Under the pieces are notes generated by a model. The model had not been told where the DNA came from and made no database searches. It was given only the letters and a program-made list of their open reading frames with translations. 39,653 bases of DNA, taken from Rhodoluna sp. (lineage in GTDB: Bacteria > Actinomycetota > Actinomycetes > Actinomycetales > Microbacteriaceae). A program made the position numbers and the translations under genes. Position 1 is the first letter of the stretch, and the number at the start of each line of letters is the position of its first letter. Shown piece by piece: positions 28,129 to 36,925 of the stretch. The DNA lies in assembly GCA_030832605.1 (NCBI GenBank), contig JAURIU010000005.1, positions 1-39,653 on the forward strand, in the 5' to 3' direction.

Positions 28129-28679
28129 TTAGCGCTCTTTCGGGCTGCGACAACCAGATACTGGATGCCCGTGACCAAGGTGACCGCGGTGGTCAGGTAG
28201 AGCGCCACCAACTCAATGGGTGCAAGCCAAGCGAAGTAGAGATCGAGTGGCGACAGAAGAAAGCCAAGGGTGATGCCTTGCATGATGGTCTTGGTTTTGC
28301 CCCCGGCATTCGCAGCCACGACGCGGTTTTTGAGAACCAGCATGCGGTAGACGGTTATTCCAACCTCGCGACCCATGATGAGCAGGGTGAAAATCCAGTC
28401 AACCTCGCCAAGCACCGAGAGCGTGACCAGAGCGCCACCTACGAGAATCTTGTCGGCGATCGGGTCGAGCAGTTTGCCTAGGTCGGTGACCAGACCGCGA
28501 GACCTTGCGATTGCTCCGTCAACGCCGTCGGTTGCTATTGCGGCAACAAAAAGTACTACCGCTGCCCAGCGCCAGGGGTTGTCTTTAGAAACTTCGAGAA
28601 GCACCCAGACGAAGAATGGAACCGTTGCGACTCTTGCCAGAGTGATCGTGTTTGGCAGATTGAGCCAATCACTTTTCAC
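28125..28679 (-). CDS. pgsA: CDP-diacylglycerol--glycerol-3-phosphate 3-phosphatidyltransferase
   Basis: This membrane enzyme makes phosphatidylglycerol phosphate, the committed step to phosphatidylglycerol and cardiolipin. The CDP-alcohol phosphotransferase motif is complete: Asp51, Asp54, Gly55, Ala58, Arg59, Gly68, Asp72 and Asp76. About five hydrophobic segments are visible. The protein has 184 residues. The GTG start overlaps the ftsK stop by one base (TAGTG), indicating coupling. Confidence 0.94.
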   Translation of the reverse strand: MKSDWLNLPNTITLARVATVPFFVWVLLEVSKDNPWRWAAVVLFVAAIATDGVDGAIARSRGLVTDLGKLLDPIADKILVGGALVTLSVLGEVDWIFTLLIMGREVGITVYRMLVLKNRVVAANAGGKTKTIMQGITLGFLLSPLDLYFAWLAPIELVALYLTTAVTLVTGIQYLVVAARKSAK

Positions 28680-31318
28680 TAGTTGCGCCCCGTTAGTTGC
28701 CAGGCGTCTTCGTCACCTTCGTCGTCATCGGTGCCACTCGGAATGAAATCGTCAAAATCGCCTGCGGCGAGATTGCTCACCGGTGCATCAGCAACCGTGG
28801 CAGCGGCCTGCACGGGCTGCGATGACACGGCTCCTGGCTCACCGCGCAACGAAGCTAGAACGGTCGGAAGGTCTTCTGGCTTTACCAAGACGTCGCGAGC
28901 CTTTGAACCCTCAGAAGGGCCAACTATGTTGCGCGACTCGAGAAGGTCCATCAGGCGACCGGCCTTGGCAAACCCAACGCGCAACTTTCGCTGCAGCATC
29001 GAGGTAGAACCAAACTGTGACGAGACGATTAGTTCGCAAGCCTGAAGCAAAAGTTCGAGATCGTCACCGATATCGGCATCAACCACTTTTTGAATTTGAA
29101 CCTCTGCGACATCCGCGCGGTATTCAGGTGACATTTGAGCTTTGACATGATCGACAATCTTGTGCAATTCGTCTTCGGCGAGCCAGGCTCCCTGAACACG
29201 CATCGGCTTGTTGGTGCCCATCGGAGAAAACAGTGCGTCACCTTGACCGATCAGCTTCTCGGCACCGGGCTGGTCGAGAATCACTCGAGAGTCGGTGACC
29301 GAAGACACCGAGAAGGCTAGGCGGCTCGGAACGTTGGCTTTGATCAAACCGGTGACGACGTCTACCGACGGGCGCTGTGTGGCCAGCACTAGGTGAATAC
29401 CCGCGGCTCGAGCCAACTGGGTGATGCGAACGATAGAATCTTCGACATCGCGTGGAGCCACGATCATCAGGTCGGCTAGCTCGTCAACGACGACCAGAAG
29501 GTAAGGGTATGGCTGCATGACGCGGTTGGTGCCCTCTTTTGCGGTCAAAGTGCCAGCCACGATTGCGCGGTTGAAGTCGTCTACGTGCTTGAACCCGAAC
29601 GAGGCGAGGTCGTCATAGCGAGCATCCATCTCTTTGACCACCCATTGAAGTGCCTCGGCGGCCTTTTTGGCGTTGGTAATGATTGGAGTGATGAGGTGCG
29701 GCACACCTTGGTAGGCGGCAAGCTCGACGCGCTTGGGGTCGATCAGTACGAGACGAACCTCGGCTGGCTTGGCGCGCATCAAAATCGAGGTAATCATCGC
29801 GTTGACGAACGAAGACTTACCGGCACCGGTTGCACCGGCTACCAAAAGGTGCGGCATCTTGGCTAGGTTTGCCACCACGTAGCCACCTTCGACATCTTTA
29901 CCGATGCCGATGGTGAGCGGATGCTGGCTCTGGGTTGCAACTTGCGAACGCAGCACGTCACCAAGTGACACAATCTCGCGGTCGGTGTTCGGAATCTCGA
30001 TCCCGATGAGCGACTTGCTAGGAATCGGTGCAAGAATGCGCACTTCGTTGCTGGCGACCGCGTACGAAATGTTGCTGGCCAGGCGGGTAACGGCCTCAAC
30101 CTTTACTCCTGGAGCGAGCTCAACCTCGTAGCGGGTGACTGTTGGCCCACGCGAGAAACCGACCACCGTGGCATCCACGCTGAATTCTTTGAAAACCGAG
30201 GTAATGGCGGCAACGATTTGGTCGTTAGCGGCACTCTTTGCTTTTGGCGGCGTACCAGGCGCGAGGATGTTCAGCGGAGGCATTTTGTAAACCCGAGCTG
30301 GTCGGGCTGCCGGAGCTGCGGCCGCTGGCTCTTCGCCCGATGGCTCTGGGTCGACCAATGCTGGCGGCGTCACAATGTCGACCGGTTCGGTGAGGTCGAA
30401 TTCTTCTGAATCGACCGACTCGATGTCTTGGTTCTGGTCTTCGAAAAGGTCTTCTAGCGCTTGCTCACGCTCTTCGGCAGATGCGGTGTCGACCACCGGG
30501 GTGTCAAAGGCAGGGTCCTTAGTTTTGTCGCGACGCCACCATGGCACTTTGGTTCCGTCGAACGCATCGAGTACGTCGTCGTCTTCGACAATTCGCTCTG
30601 GCTTCTCGGTTGGTTCACCAAATAGGGCTTCACCAAGTTCGCGAAGTCTGGCAGCGATTCGGTTTGGTGCGGTTTTCGTCATGATTAGAAGCGAACCCAA
30701 AGTGACCAAAACCAGAGCCGGAATTGCGCCCCAGATGGTCAGCGGCACGAATGGCACCGAAACTAGCCAACCAAAGACACCGCCGGCTGCCGAAAGGGTT
30801 TTCTCAAAGCCCGCATCTGATGGAGCTGGAGTGCCGCCGGCCCAGTGAAAGAAGCCAGAAATCGAGACCAAAAGCAAAAGCAGCCCGAGGCCAATGCGGC
30901 TGTTGTCTTTTTGACCTGACGGGTGTCGCATCAGGTAGACGCCGAACACAATGAAAATCACCGGCAGAGCAGAGGCTACTTGCCCGAATAGAAGCCCGAA
31001 CGTCCAGGTGTGACCCAAGTAGGCAGGATTGTCTGGGGTTAGGAACCAGGCAAAAACCGCTCCAACGATGCCTAGAAGAACAAAAGAAAACGGGATGCTG
31101 TCGCTACGCTGATCAACGATTTCGTCTTGGCGACCAAAGTACCTGACCGTGTTGCCGAAGCCGGTGGCAAACCAGCGGTAAATGCGCACCAAAAGCGGTG
31201 AGTCTGAGCTCGGGGATTCTTTTCGGGCTCGAGGTGCACGTGCCTTTGGCTGGGTGCGAGAAGTTGGGCGCGAAGAAGATTTTCTCGCGCGTGATGTTGC
31301 TGGGCGACGCGTAGCCAT
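28679..31318 (-). CDS. ftsK: DNA translocase FtsK/SpoIIIE
   Basis: FtsK pumps chromosomal DNA across the closing septum and helps dimer resolution. The 879-residue protein has a basic N-terminus (1-40), four membrane segments (about 78-225), an acidic and proline-rich linker (about 235-365), and a RecA-like motor with Walker [10 protein letters not shown] near 495-503 and Walker [13 protein letters not shown] near 605. A C-terminal gamma winged-helix domain (about 740-815) should read polar DNA motifs. TAGTTT lies 6 nt before the ATG, with no ribosome-binding site. It leads the ftsK-pgsA-cinA unit. Confidence 0.96.
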   Translation of the reverse strand: MATRRPATSRARKSSSRPTSRTQPKARAPRARKESPSSDSPLLVRIYRWFATGFGNTVRYFGRQDEIVDQRSDSIPFSFVLLGIVGAVFAWFLTPDNPAYLGHTWTFGLLFGQVASALPVIFIVFGVYLMRHPSGQKDNSRIGLGLLLLLVSISGFFHWAGGTPAPSDAGFEKTLSAAGGVFGWLVSVPFVPLTIWGAIPALVLVTLGSLLIMTKTAPNRIAARLRELGEALFGEPTEKPERIVEDDDVLDAFDGTKVPWWRRDKTKDPAFDTPVVDTASAEEREQALEDLFEDQNQDIESVDSEEFDLTEPVDIVTPPALVDPEPSGEEPAAAAPAARPARVYKMPPLNILAPGTPPKAKSAANDQIVAAITSVFKEFSVDATVVGFSRGPTVTRYEVELAPGVKVEAVTRLASNISYAVASNEVRILAPIPSKSLIGIEIPNTDREIVSLGDVLRSQVATQSQHPLTIGIGKDVEGGYVVANLAKMPHLLVAGATGAGKSSFVNAMITSILMRAKPAEVRLVLIDPKRVELAAYQGVPHLITPIITNAKKAAEALQWVVKEMDARYDDLASFGFKHVDDFNRAIVAGTLTAKEGTNRVMQPYPYLLVVVDELADLMIVAPRDVEDSIVRITQLARAAGIHLVLATQRPSVDVVTGLIKANVPSRLAFSVSSVTDSRVILDQPGAEKLIGQGDALFSPMGTNKPMRVQGAWLAEDELHKIVDHVKAQMSPEYRADVAEVQIQKVVDADIGDDLELLLQACELIVSSQFGSTSMLQRKLRVGFAKAGRLMDLLESRNIVGPSEGSKARDVLVKPEDLPTVLASLRGEPGAVSSQPVQAAATVADAPVSNLAAGDFDDFIPSGTDDDEGDEDAWQLTGRN

Positions 31319-31324
31319 GCGTCA

Positions 31325-31330
31325 AAACTA
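31325..31330 (-). promoter_or_regulatory. Predicted -10 of ftsK (leaderless)
   Basis: The minus strand reads TAGTTT, then TGACGC, then the ftsK ATG. No Shine-Dalgarno and no clear -35 are visible. Confidence 0.6.
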
Positions 31331-31392
31331 ACAGCGACCAGCGACAAGTTCGGGTAGGCACGGCGACCCGATTTGAGCATCCGAGCGGCCGA

Positions 31393-33069
31393 TTACTCGG
31401 CGATGACCACCGGAATGATCATTGGGCGACGGCGGTGAGCCTTGTTCACCCAGGTACCGATGGTGCGACGAATAACCTGCTGAAGCGCATACGGGTCACG
31501 AACACCCTCACCAGCGGCTTCGGCGAGCGCTCGTTCGATAAGTGGCTTCACATCGTTGAAGACATTGTCTTCTTCGGCAAAGGCTCGAGCACGAATCTCT
31601 GGGCCGATCTTTACGCGGCCATCCTTGGCATCGATGACACAGAAGATAGAGATGAAACCCTCTTCGGCCAGCACGCGGCGGTCTTTGAGGTCTTCTTCGG
31701 TAACTTTGCCAACGGTTTTGCCATCGACGAACAGCAGTCCGCACTCAACCCCGCCGACAACCTGCGCGATGCCGTCAACCAAGTCGACAACCCAGCCGTC
31801 TTCGGTGATGAGCACGCGCTCGTGAGGAACACCGGTTTGCTCGGCTAGCTTTCCGTTGGCAATCAGGTGACGGTATTCACCGTGCACCGGCATCACGTTC
31901 TTTGGCTTCAAGATGTTGTAGCAGTAAAGCAGCTCGCCAGCGGCCGCGTGGCCCGAAACGTGAACCTTGGCATTGCCCTTGTGAACCACGTTGGCACCGA
32001 GCTTGGTTAGGCCGTCAATCACGCGATAAACCGCGTTTTCGTTACCGGGAATCAAAGACGAAGCCAGGATGACCGTGTCGCCCTCGCCGATCGTAATCTG
32101 GTGGTCAAGATTGACCATGCGCGCCAAAACCGCCATCGGTTCACCCTGTGAGCCGGTGCACATGTAGACCAACTTGTTTTCTGGGTAGCTAGTCGCCTTG
32201 GCGAGGTCTACGAAAACATCCAGCGGAGCCGTGAGATAACCCATTTCGAGGGCAATCTGCATGTTGCGAACCATGGAGCGACCGACCAAAACAACCTTGC
32301 GGTCATTAGCCAGTGCCGCATCGATAACCTGCTGAACGCGGTGCACGTGACTTGAGAACGAAGCCACCACTACTTTGCCCTTAGAACGAGCAATCACATT
32401 CTCGATTACCGGGCCGATGTCTTTCTCAAGCGGAGTGAAACCCGGAACATCGGCATTCGTACTGTCGCTCATGAACAGGTCGAGACCCTCTTCGCCAATA
32501 CGCGCAAAGGCACGTAGGTCGGTCAGGCGACCATCCAAGGGAATTTGATCCATTTTGAAGTCACCCGTGTGAAGCACCGAGCCGGCTTTGGTGCGGATGG
32601 CGACGGCCAGCGCATCTGGAATCGAGTGGTTTACCGCAATGAACTCTAGGTTGAAGCCGCCCAGGGTTTCGTGCTGCCCCTCGCTTACCACCATCGAGTA
32701 AGGGGTGATGCGGTGTTCCTTTAGTTTTGCCTCGACGAAGGCAAGGGTTAGAGCCGAACCGAGCAGCGGAATCTCGGCTTTGAGCTTGAGTAGATAGGGC
32801 ACGCCACCAATGTGGTCTTCATGGCCGTGGGTGAGCACCAGGCCAATGATGTCGTCTAGGCGGTCACGCAGGTAACCAAAGTCGGGCAAGATTACGTCGA
32901 TGCCCGGCTGGTGCTCTTCGGGAAATAGCACACCGCAGTCAACGATGAGTAGCTTGGAGTCGATTTCGAAGACGGTCATGTTTCGACCGATCTCTCCGAT
33001 TCCACCCAGCGGGATGATGCGAAGCACACCGGGCTTCAGCGGGGCAGGTTGCGGGAGGGTCTGAACCAT
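31393..33069 (-). CDS. rnj: Ribonuclease J
   Basis: RNase J is a zinc-dependent beta-CASP nuclease with 5'-3' exonuclease and endonuclease activity in mRNA and rRNA processing. The metal motif HGHEDHIGG is at residues 81-89. A second histidine motif (NHSIPDALAV, near 150) and HTGDFKMD (near 172) complete the metallo-beta-lactamase site. A beta-CASP domain and a C-terminal domain (VVAE end) follow. The protein has 558 residues, and a single RNase J is typical here. It starts 11 nt after the dapA stop. Confidence 0.95.
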   Translation of the reverse strand: MVQTLPQPAPLKPGVLRIIPLGGIGEIGRNMTVFEIDSKLLIVDCGVLFPEEHQPGIDVILPDFGYLRDRLDDIIGLVLTHGHEDHIGGVPYLLKLKAEIPLLGSALTLAFVEAKLKEHRITPYSMVVSEGQHETLGGFNLEFIAVNHSIPDALAVAIRTKAGSVLHTGDFKMDQIPLDGRLTDLRAFARIGEEGLDLFMSDSTNADVPGFTPLEKDIGPVIENVIARSKGKVVVASFSSHVHRVQQVIDAALANDRKVVLVGRSMVRNMQIALEMGYLTAPLDVFVDLAKATSYPENKLVYMCTGSQGEPMAVLARMVNLDHQITIGEGDTVILASSLIPGNENAVYRVIDGLTKLGANVVHKGNAKVHVSGHAAAGELLYCYNILKPKNVMPVHGEYRHLIANGKLAEQTGVPHERVLITEDGWVVDLVDGIAQVVGGVECGLLFVDGKTVGKVTEEDLKDRRVLAEEGFISIFCVIDAKDGRVKIGPEIRARAFAEEDNVFNDVKPLIERALAEAAGEGVRDPYALQQVIRRTIGTWVNKAHRRRPMIIPVVIAE

Positions 33070-33080
33070 TGGGCTCTTTT

Positions 33081-34058
33081 CTAGCGAGTAGTGCCAGCCA
33101 CCTTCGGCAGAGCACCACCGGCTGCTGCGTTGCGGTCTGGGCGGAAGTTTTCGAATGACAAGCCGGTGATCTGTTTGACCAGGTCAATGTCGGCCTCGAT
33201 GCGGGCGGCTTCAGATTCTTCTGGGCCGACCAGTGGAAGACGAACGCGCGGGCTGTCGATGAGACCAAGCCCGTGCAAGATGTATTTCGATGCCACGGTG
33301 CCTGGCACGTGGTTCATGGCCGCGCGCACCAGTGGCTCGAGAGAGTTGTGCACGTTTAGCGCTTGGTGAAAATCATTACGGTTGGTGGCGTCAACCAATT
33401 CACGGTAGGCGGCTGGCGCGATGTTTGCGGTTACGCCGATTAGGCCGGTCGCACCGATCGAAAGGTGCGGTAGAACGTTGCCGTCATCACCCGAGAAGTA
33501 AAGCAGGTCGGTTTCGTTCATCACGCGCGAAGCCTGAGCAAAGTCGCCCTTGGCGTCTTTGACCGCGACAATGTTCGGGTGCTTGGCGGCGCGAAGAATG
33601 GTTTCGAAGTTGATCGGAATGCCCGCGCGACCTGGGATGTCATAAAGAATCACAGGCAGGTCGGTGGCGTCGGCGATCATTCTGAAGTGGGTGAGCACTC
33701 CAGCCTGAGTTGGCTTGTTGTAGTAAGGCGTGACGATCATTACACCGTCTGCTCCGGCCTTTTCAGAAGCCTTGTAGAGCTCCATGGCGTGAGCGGTTTC
33801 GTTAGAACCACCGCCCGTGATGATTTTCGCTCGACCAGCGGCAACCGACTTGCCGACCTCGACAAGCTTTAGCTTCTCTTTATCGGTGAGCGTGGATGTT
33901 TCGCCTGTGGTTCCGGTAACCACAACGCCATCCGCGCCGTTTGATATCACATAATCGATGTGCTTCTCGGTAGCGGCCCAGTCAACTTCGCCATCGGCGT
34001 TCATCGGAGTGACAAGTGCAACTAGCAGTTGTCCGAAGAGATTACGTTGCTGTGACAT
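33081..34058 (-). CDS. dapA: 4-hydroxy-tetrahydrodipicolinate synthase
   Basis: This (beta/alpha)8 aldolase condenses pyruvate with aspartate semialdehyde, the first committed step to diaminopimelate and lysine. The Schiff-base lysine is Lys167 (IVAVKDAKGD), the catalytic Tyr139 lies in ILYDIPGR, and the TGTTGE motif is at residues 48-53. The protein has 325 residues. It starts 26 nt after thyX. dapB and dapF lie elsewhere in the same block. Confidence 0.96.
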   Translation of the reverse strand: MSQQRNLFGQLLVALVTPMNADGEVDWAATEKHIDYVISNGADGVVVTGTTGETSTLTDKEKLKLVEVGKSVAAGRAKIITGGGSNETAHAMELYKASEKAGADGVMIVTPYYNKPTQAGVLTHFRMIADATDLPVILYDIPGRAGIPINFETILRAAKHPNIVAVKDAKGDFAQASRVMNETDLLYFSGDDGNVLPHLSIGATGLIGVTANIAPAAYRELVDATNRNDFHQALNVHNSLEPLVRAAMNHVPGTVASKYILHGLGLIDSPRVRLPLVGPEESEAARIEADIDLVKQITGLSFENFRPDRNAAAGGALPKVAGTTR

Positions 34059-34084
34059 GGCTTCTTACCTTGAATGCGTGAGCC

Positions 34085-34810
34085 TTACGGGGCTACGCGA
34101 CCGTTCTTGTTGAATGCCTCGTACGTGAAAGGCATGAGCTTGGCCCAGGCGTCTTCCATCTTCTCGGCGCACATTTCGATTTCACGCTGTGGGAATGAAG
34201 GAAAGTGGGTGCCTTCGCGCTTGGTACGGAGGCTCAAGAAGTTCATCAGCGCACGAGAGTTCATGGTGACGTACATGCTCGAGTAAATGTTTAGGGGCAG
34301 CACGATGCGGGCGACCTCGCGGGCGACTCCGGCTTCGAGCATCCGCTGGTATGACTCATAAGCCTGAAGGCTCACGGTGCGGGTTTCTTGCTCAACCAAA
34401 GCGGTTTGCTCGGCGGTGCCCGGAATGAACTCGTAGTGACCGGTTTTTCCGATCTGAACAAGGTTGCGCTCTGGGCCTGGCACATAGAACACCGGGCTGA
34501 GCTCCTTGTATCGACCTGATTCTTCGTTGTACGAGGCGATGCGGTGACGCATGAACTCGCGGAAAACGAAAATCGGGGCTTGAACGTAGAAAGTCATCGA
34601 GTTGTGCTCGAACGGTGACCCGTGACGGTCGCGCATGAGGTAGTTGATCAGCCCCATGTCTCGGGCTGAGGCTTCGGTACCGGCGCTGGCTGACTCAAGG
34701 GTTTGCTCACCTTGGGTAGACACGCGGGCGGCAAAAAGCACGTCTGAGTCGCTAGCGCTTGAACGCACTAGCTCTACGGTTACATCGCTGCGGAAAATGA
34801 TATCGGACAC
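34085..34810 (-). CDS. thyX: Flavin-dependent thymidylate synthase
   Basis: ThyX makes dTMP from dUMP with FAD, methylenetetrahydrofolate and NADPH. The diagnostic ThyX motif RHR-x2-S-x-NE-x-S-x-RY is at about residues 88-101 (RHRIASYNEESGRY). I chose the second of two tandem GTG codons (34810) because a TAACAT hexamer ends exactly 6 nt before it and there is no ribosome-binding site; the first GTG (34813) is equally open. The predicted protein has 241 residues. It is divergent from the thioredoxin-like gene and leads the thyX-dapA-rnj unit. Confidence 0.95.
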   Translation of the reverse strand: MSDIIFRSDVTVELVRSSASDSDVLFAARVSTQGEQTLESASAGTEASARDMGLINYLMRDRHGSPFEHNSMTFYVQAPIFVFREFMRHRIASYNEESGRYKELSPVFYVPGPERNLVQIGKTGHYEFIPGTAEQTALVEQETRTVSLQAYESYQRMLEAGVAREVARIVLPLNIYSSMYVTMNSRALMNFLSLRTKREGTHFPSFPQREIEMCAEKMEDAWAKLMPFTYEAFNKNGRVAP

Positions 34811-34816
34811 CACTCA

Positions 34817-34822
34817 ATGTTA
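34817..34822 (-). promoter_or_regulatory. Predicted -10 of thyX (leaderless)
   Basis: The minus strand reads TAACAT, then TGAGTG, then GTG. If correct, it decides between the two tandem GTG starts. Confidence 0.5.
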
Positions 34823-34880
34823 GTGGTCTTGAGGCGGCGTAAGAATGCGAAACACTAGGGCGCAGGCGGGCGAGCGAACC

Positions 34881-34886
34881 TAGCCT
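34881..34886 (+). promoter_or_regulatory. Predicted -10 of the thioredoxin-like gene (leaderless)
   Basis: TAGCCT lies exactly 6 nt before the ATG at 34893, with no ribosome-binding site. Confidence 0.6.
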
Positions 34887-34892
34887 AGAGAC

Positions 34893-35336
34893 ATGGATCA
34901 GACCTCGCGCTTGCTGCTCGTTTTGGGTGTTATCACCCTGGCGGGCATCCTCGGTTTGATTTGGCGAACCACTCAAGGTCGAGCCAAACTTTTGAAGTCG
35001 GGCCTTCAGGTCGATTTGAAAGAGCTTGGGGCCACCAAAAATGGTGTGTCGGTAACCGCTTTTGGCGAACGCATCACGTTTTTGCAATTCTCGAGCGAAT
35101 TTTGCGCCACCTGCAAATCGACCGCTCGAGTTTTCGGTGAGCTCGAAAGTCACTCGAGTGACGTGCTGCACATTGAGGTGGACATCACCAATCGCCTCGA
35201 CCTGGCCAACAAGTACAACATTTTGCAAACCCCAACCACCCTGGTGCTCGATAAGCGTGGCGTAGTTCAGTCGCGAATTGGCGGGGCCCCAAAACAAAAC
35301 ACCCTAGAAGAACAGTTAGGAACCTTCGTTATCTAA
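34893..35336 (+). CDS. Membrane-anchored thioredoxin-family protein
   Basis: This 147-residue protein has one N-terminal membrane segment (about 7-24) and a thioredoxin fold with a CATC active site (Cys71, Cys74) and a cis-proline at Pro114 (LQTPTTLVLD). It is likely a thiol-disulfide protein tethered to the membrane. Topology is ambiguous, since positive residues follow the membrane segment. Its TAA stop overlaps the next ATG (TAATG), so it is coupled to the DUF4395 gene. The partner and substrates are unknown. Confidence 0.85.
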   Translation: MDQTSRLLLVLGVITLAGILGLIWRTTQGRAKLLKSGLQVDLKELGATKNGVSVTAFGERITFLQFSSEFCATCKSTARVFGELESHSSDVLHIEVDITNRLDLANKYNILQTPTTLVLDKRGVVQSRIGGAPKQNTLEEQLGTFVI

Positions 35337-35782
35337 TGGCAAAACCACAGATTGACCCTCGCGGCCCGCGCTTTGGCGCCGCAATCACCGCAACCGCGCT
35401 CGCCGTGACCATTTATCTGGGCTTGGATGCTTCGACCGAGGCCGCCGCGTTCACACTGCTTCTCGTGCTGACCGCCTTGTTTGCGATCGGTGCGATTTTC
35501 GGCACCAGCAAGCACCCTTACGCCTGGTTGTTCAAGACCTTTGTTCGCCCACGCCTAGGTGCACCGGTCGAACTTGAAGACGCTGCTCCACCGCAGTTTG
35601 CTCAGGCGGTTGGTCTGTTTGTGGCTGGCGTCGGCGTTGTGTTGCACCTTGCCGGTGTTGAGTATGGTTTGGTTGCCGCTGCCGCTGCCGCCTTCGTGGC
35701 TTCGTTCTTGAACTCCGTGTTCAACTACTGCCTCGGCTGCCAGATGTACCTAGGCCTAAAGCGCCTAAAGGTTATTCGCTAA
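35336..35782 (+). CDS. DUF4395 family membrane protein
   Basis: This 148-residue protein has four hydrophobic segments in two pairs (about 15-30, 37-55, 87-105 and 108-127) and a conserved C-terminal NYCLGCQMYL motif with Cys132 and Cys135. DUF4395 genes are often found beside thioredoxin-like genes, as here, which suggests a redox partnership; this is inferred. It overlaps the convergent gene at 35772 by 11 bp. Confidence 0.85.
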   Translation: MAKPQIDPRGPRFGAAITATALAVTIYLGLDASTEAAAFTLLLVLTALFAIGAIFGTSKHPYAWLFKTFVRPRLGAPVELEDAAPPQFAQAVGLFVAGVGVVLHLAGVEYGLVAAAAAAFVASFLNSVFNYCLGCQMYLGLKRLKVIR

Positions 35783-36209
35783 GTTTTATAGCCTTGCGCA
35801 TGCAGGCTCGAGCCCTGCGGCGATCACTCGCGGCATCGTAGGCAAGACCTAGGGCAAACCAACGCGTCCAGTTATCTGGGTCGGCATAGGCGGCATCTCG
35901 AAACTTGCCAAACTCAGCATCGGCACTTGCCCGAGTTGGTCGACCGCTCGGGCGCAATTCATATTCGAAGTGCGGCCACTGCCCCGATTGTTCTAGCTGC
36001 TTGGCGAGCTTTTCGACCTTGAGTCCGAATCTGAGTTCGGCGACGATTGCCCAAATCGCCAACACCGGAAAGATCATCAGCAGTCCGCCGAGCAAAGCCG
36101 GCAGTAGCGAACCAGAACCGATGAGAATAATCGCGGTGTTACCGAGCAGGGCGACGTACATGATCACAAGGGCGCTTGTGACTATTGCGCCAATCTTTGC
36201 GCCGGTCAT
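35772..36209 (-). CDS. Small membrane protein with TPR-like C-terminus
   Basis: This 145-residue protein has two N-terminal membrane segments (about 8-28 and 35-58) and a soluble C-terminal part with an AEFGKFRDAAYADPDNWTRWFALGLAYDAASDRRRARACMRKAI segment (about 98-141). That segment resembles one and a half tetratricopeptide repeats. No function is recognised. The ATG overlaps the dapB stop codon (ATGA), so it is co-transcribed with dapB, and its 3' end overlaps DUF4395 by 11 bp. Confidence 0.75.
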   Translation of the reverse strand: MTGAKIGAIVTSALVIMYVALLGNTAIILIGSGSLLPALLGGLLMIFPVLAIWAIVAELRFGLKVEKLAKQLEQSGQWPHFEYELRPSGRPTRASADAEFGKFRDAAYADPDNWTRWFALGLAYDAASDRRRARACMRKAIKLSE

Positions 36210-36913
36210 TTGAATACGGCGTCTAGCCCAACGTGCAGACCCTGCGCCTTGGCTGCGAAGCGAATAGCTGCCAGAATGCCTGCCGAGTATGCGCTGACCG
36301 AAGAGGTTTCGTGGCTGATCGTGAGCAGCTCGCTGACTCCCCCGAAATGCACGTCTTGCTTTGCACTCACGCCTGCCAATCGAAGGCTGTGAACGGGGAC
36401 GCCTGCGACAAGCTGCCCGCGGGCATCCTGGTCGGCGGCTGGAGCGGTCACGGGGGTAGTTCGGTTTGCCGAAATCAACTCTGCGGTGCGAACGGCCGTG
36501 CCCGAAGGTGAGTCAAGTTTGCCGGCGTGGTGGGTCTCGACGATTTCGATGCTGTCGAAAAACTTGCCAGCTTCGGCGGCGAAACGAGTGGCCAGCATCG
36601 AGCCGACCGAAAAGTTTGGAATGACCACAACCGCGGCCTGGCCGAGGTCTGTCAGTTCTGCGAGTTTGGCAGCACTCCAGCCACTGGTGCCGACCACGAT
36701 CTTTTGGCCGGCTGCGATGGCCTTGGCTACGACCTGTCGGCTCACCTCTAGTCGAGTCACGTCAAAAATGACCTCTGCGCCATCGCTCAGCGAGGCGTCG
36801 CTTCGACTGTCAAGCGCAGAATGCAGCTCAAGGTCGTTGGCTGCCTCGATTAGTTCGAGCGCCAACCTGCCCATGCGCCCGGTTGCGCCGACTACAGATA
36901 CCTTGATTGCCAT
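36206..36913 (-). CDS. dapB: 4-hydroxy-tetrahydrodipicolinate reductase
   Basis: This enzyme reduces the DapA product with NAD(P)H. The N-terminal Rossmann motif VVGATGRMGR (residues 6-15) and the catalytic VETHHAGKLDSPSGTA segment (about 129-144), with the conserved His pair and Lys, are present. At 235 residues it is slightly shorter than most DapB proteins but keeps both domains. TAATCT, whose first three bases are the stop codon of the M16 peptidase, ends 6 nt before the ATG. Confidence 0.95.
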   Translation of the reverse strand: MAIKVSVVGATGRMGRLALELIEAANDLELHSALDSRSDASLSDGAEVIFDVTRLEVSRQVVAKAIAAGQKIVVGTSGWSAAKLAELTDLGQAAVVVIPNFSVGSMLATRFAAEAGKFFDSIEIVETHHAGKLDSPSGTAVRTAELISANRTTPVTAPAADQDARGQLVAGVPVHSLRLAGVSAKQDVHFGGVSELLTISHETSSVSAYSAGILAAIRFAAKAQGLHVGLDAVFK

Positions 36914-36919
36914 TGCTCT

Positions 36920-36925
36920 AGATTA
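36920..36925 (-). promoter_or_regulatory. Predicted -10 of dapB, overlapping the M16 peptidase stop codon
   Basis: The minus strand reads TAATCT, then AGAGCA, then the dapB ATG. A possible -35, AAGACA, lies 17 bp upstream. The TAA is the stop codon of the upstream gene. Confidence 0.55.

Noticed and set aside
31350-31371. TCGGGT...ACCCGA hairpin between rnj and ftsK as a terminator
   Set aside because: The stem is only 6 bp and no U-tract follows on the minus strand; it may still have a minor role.
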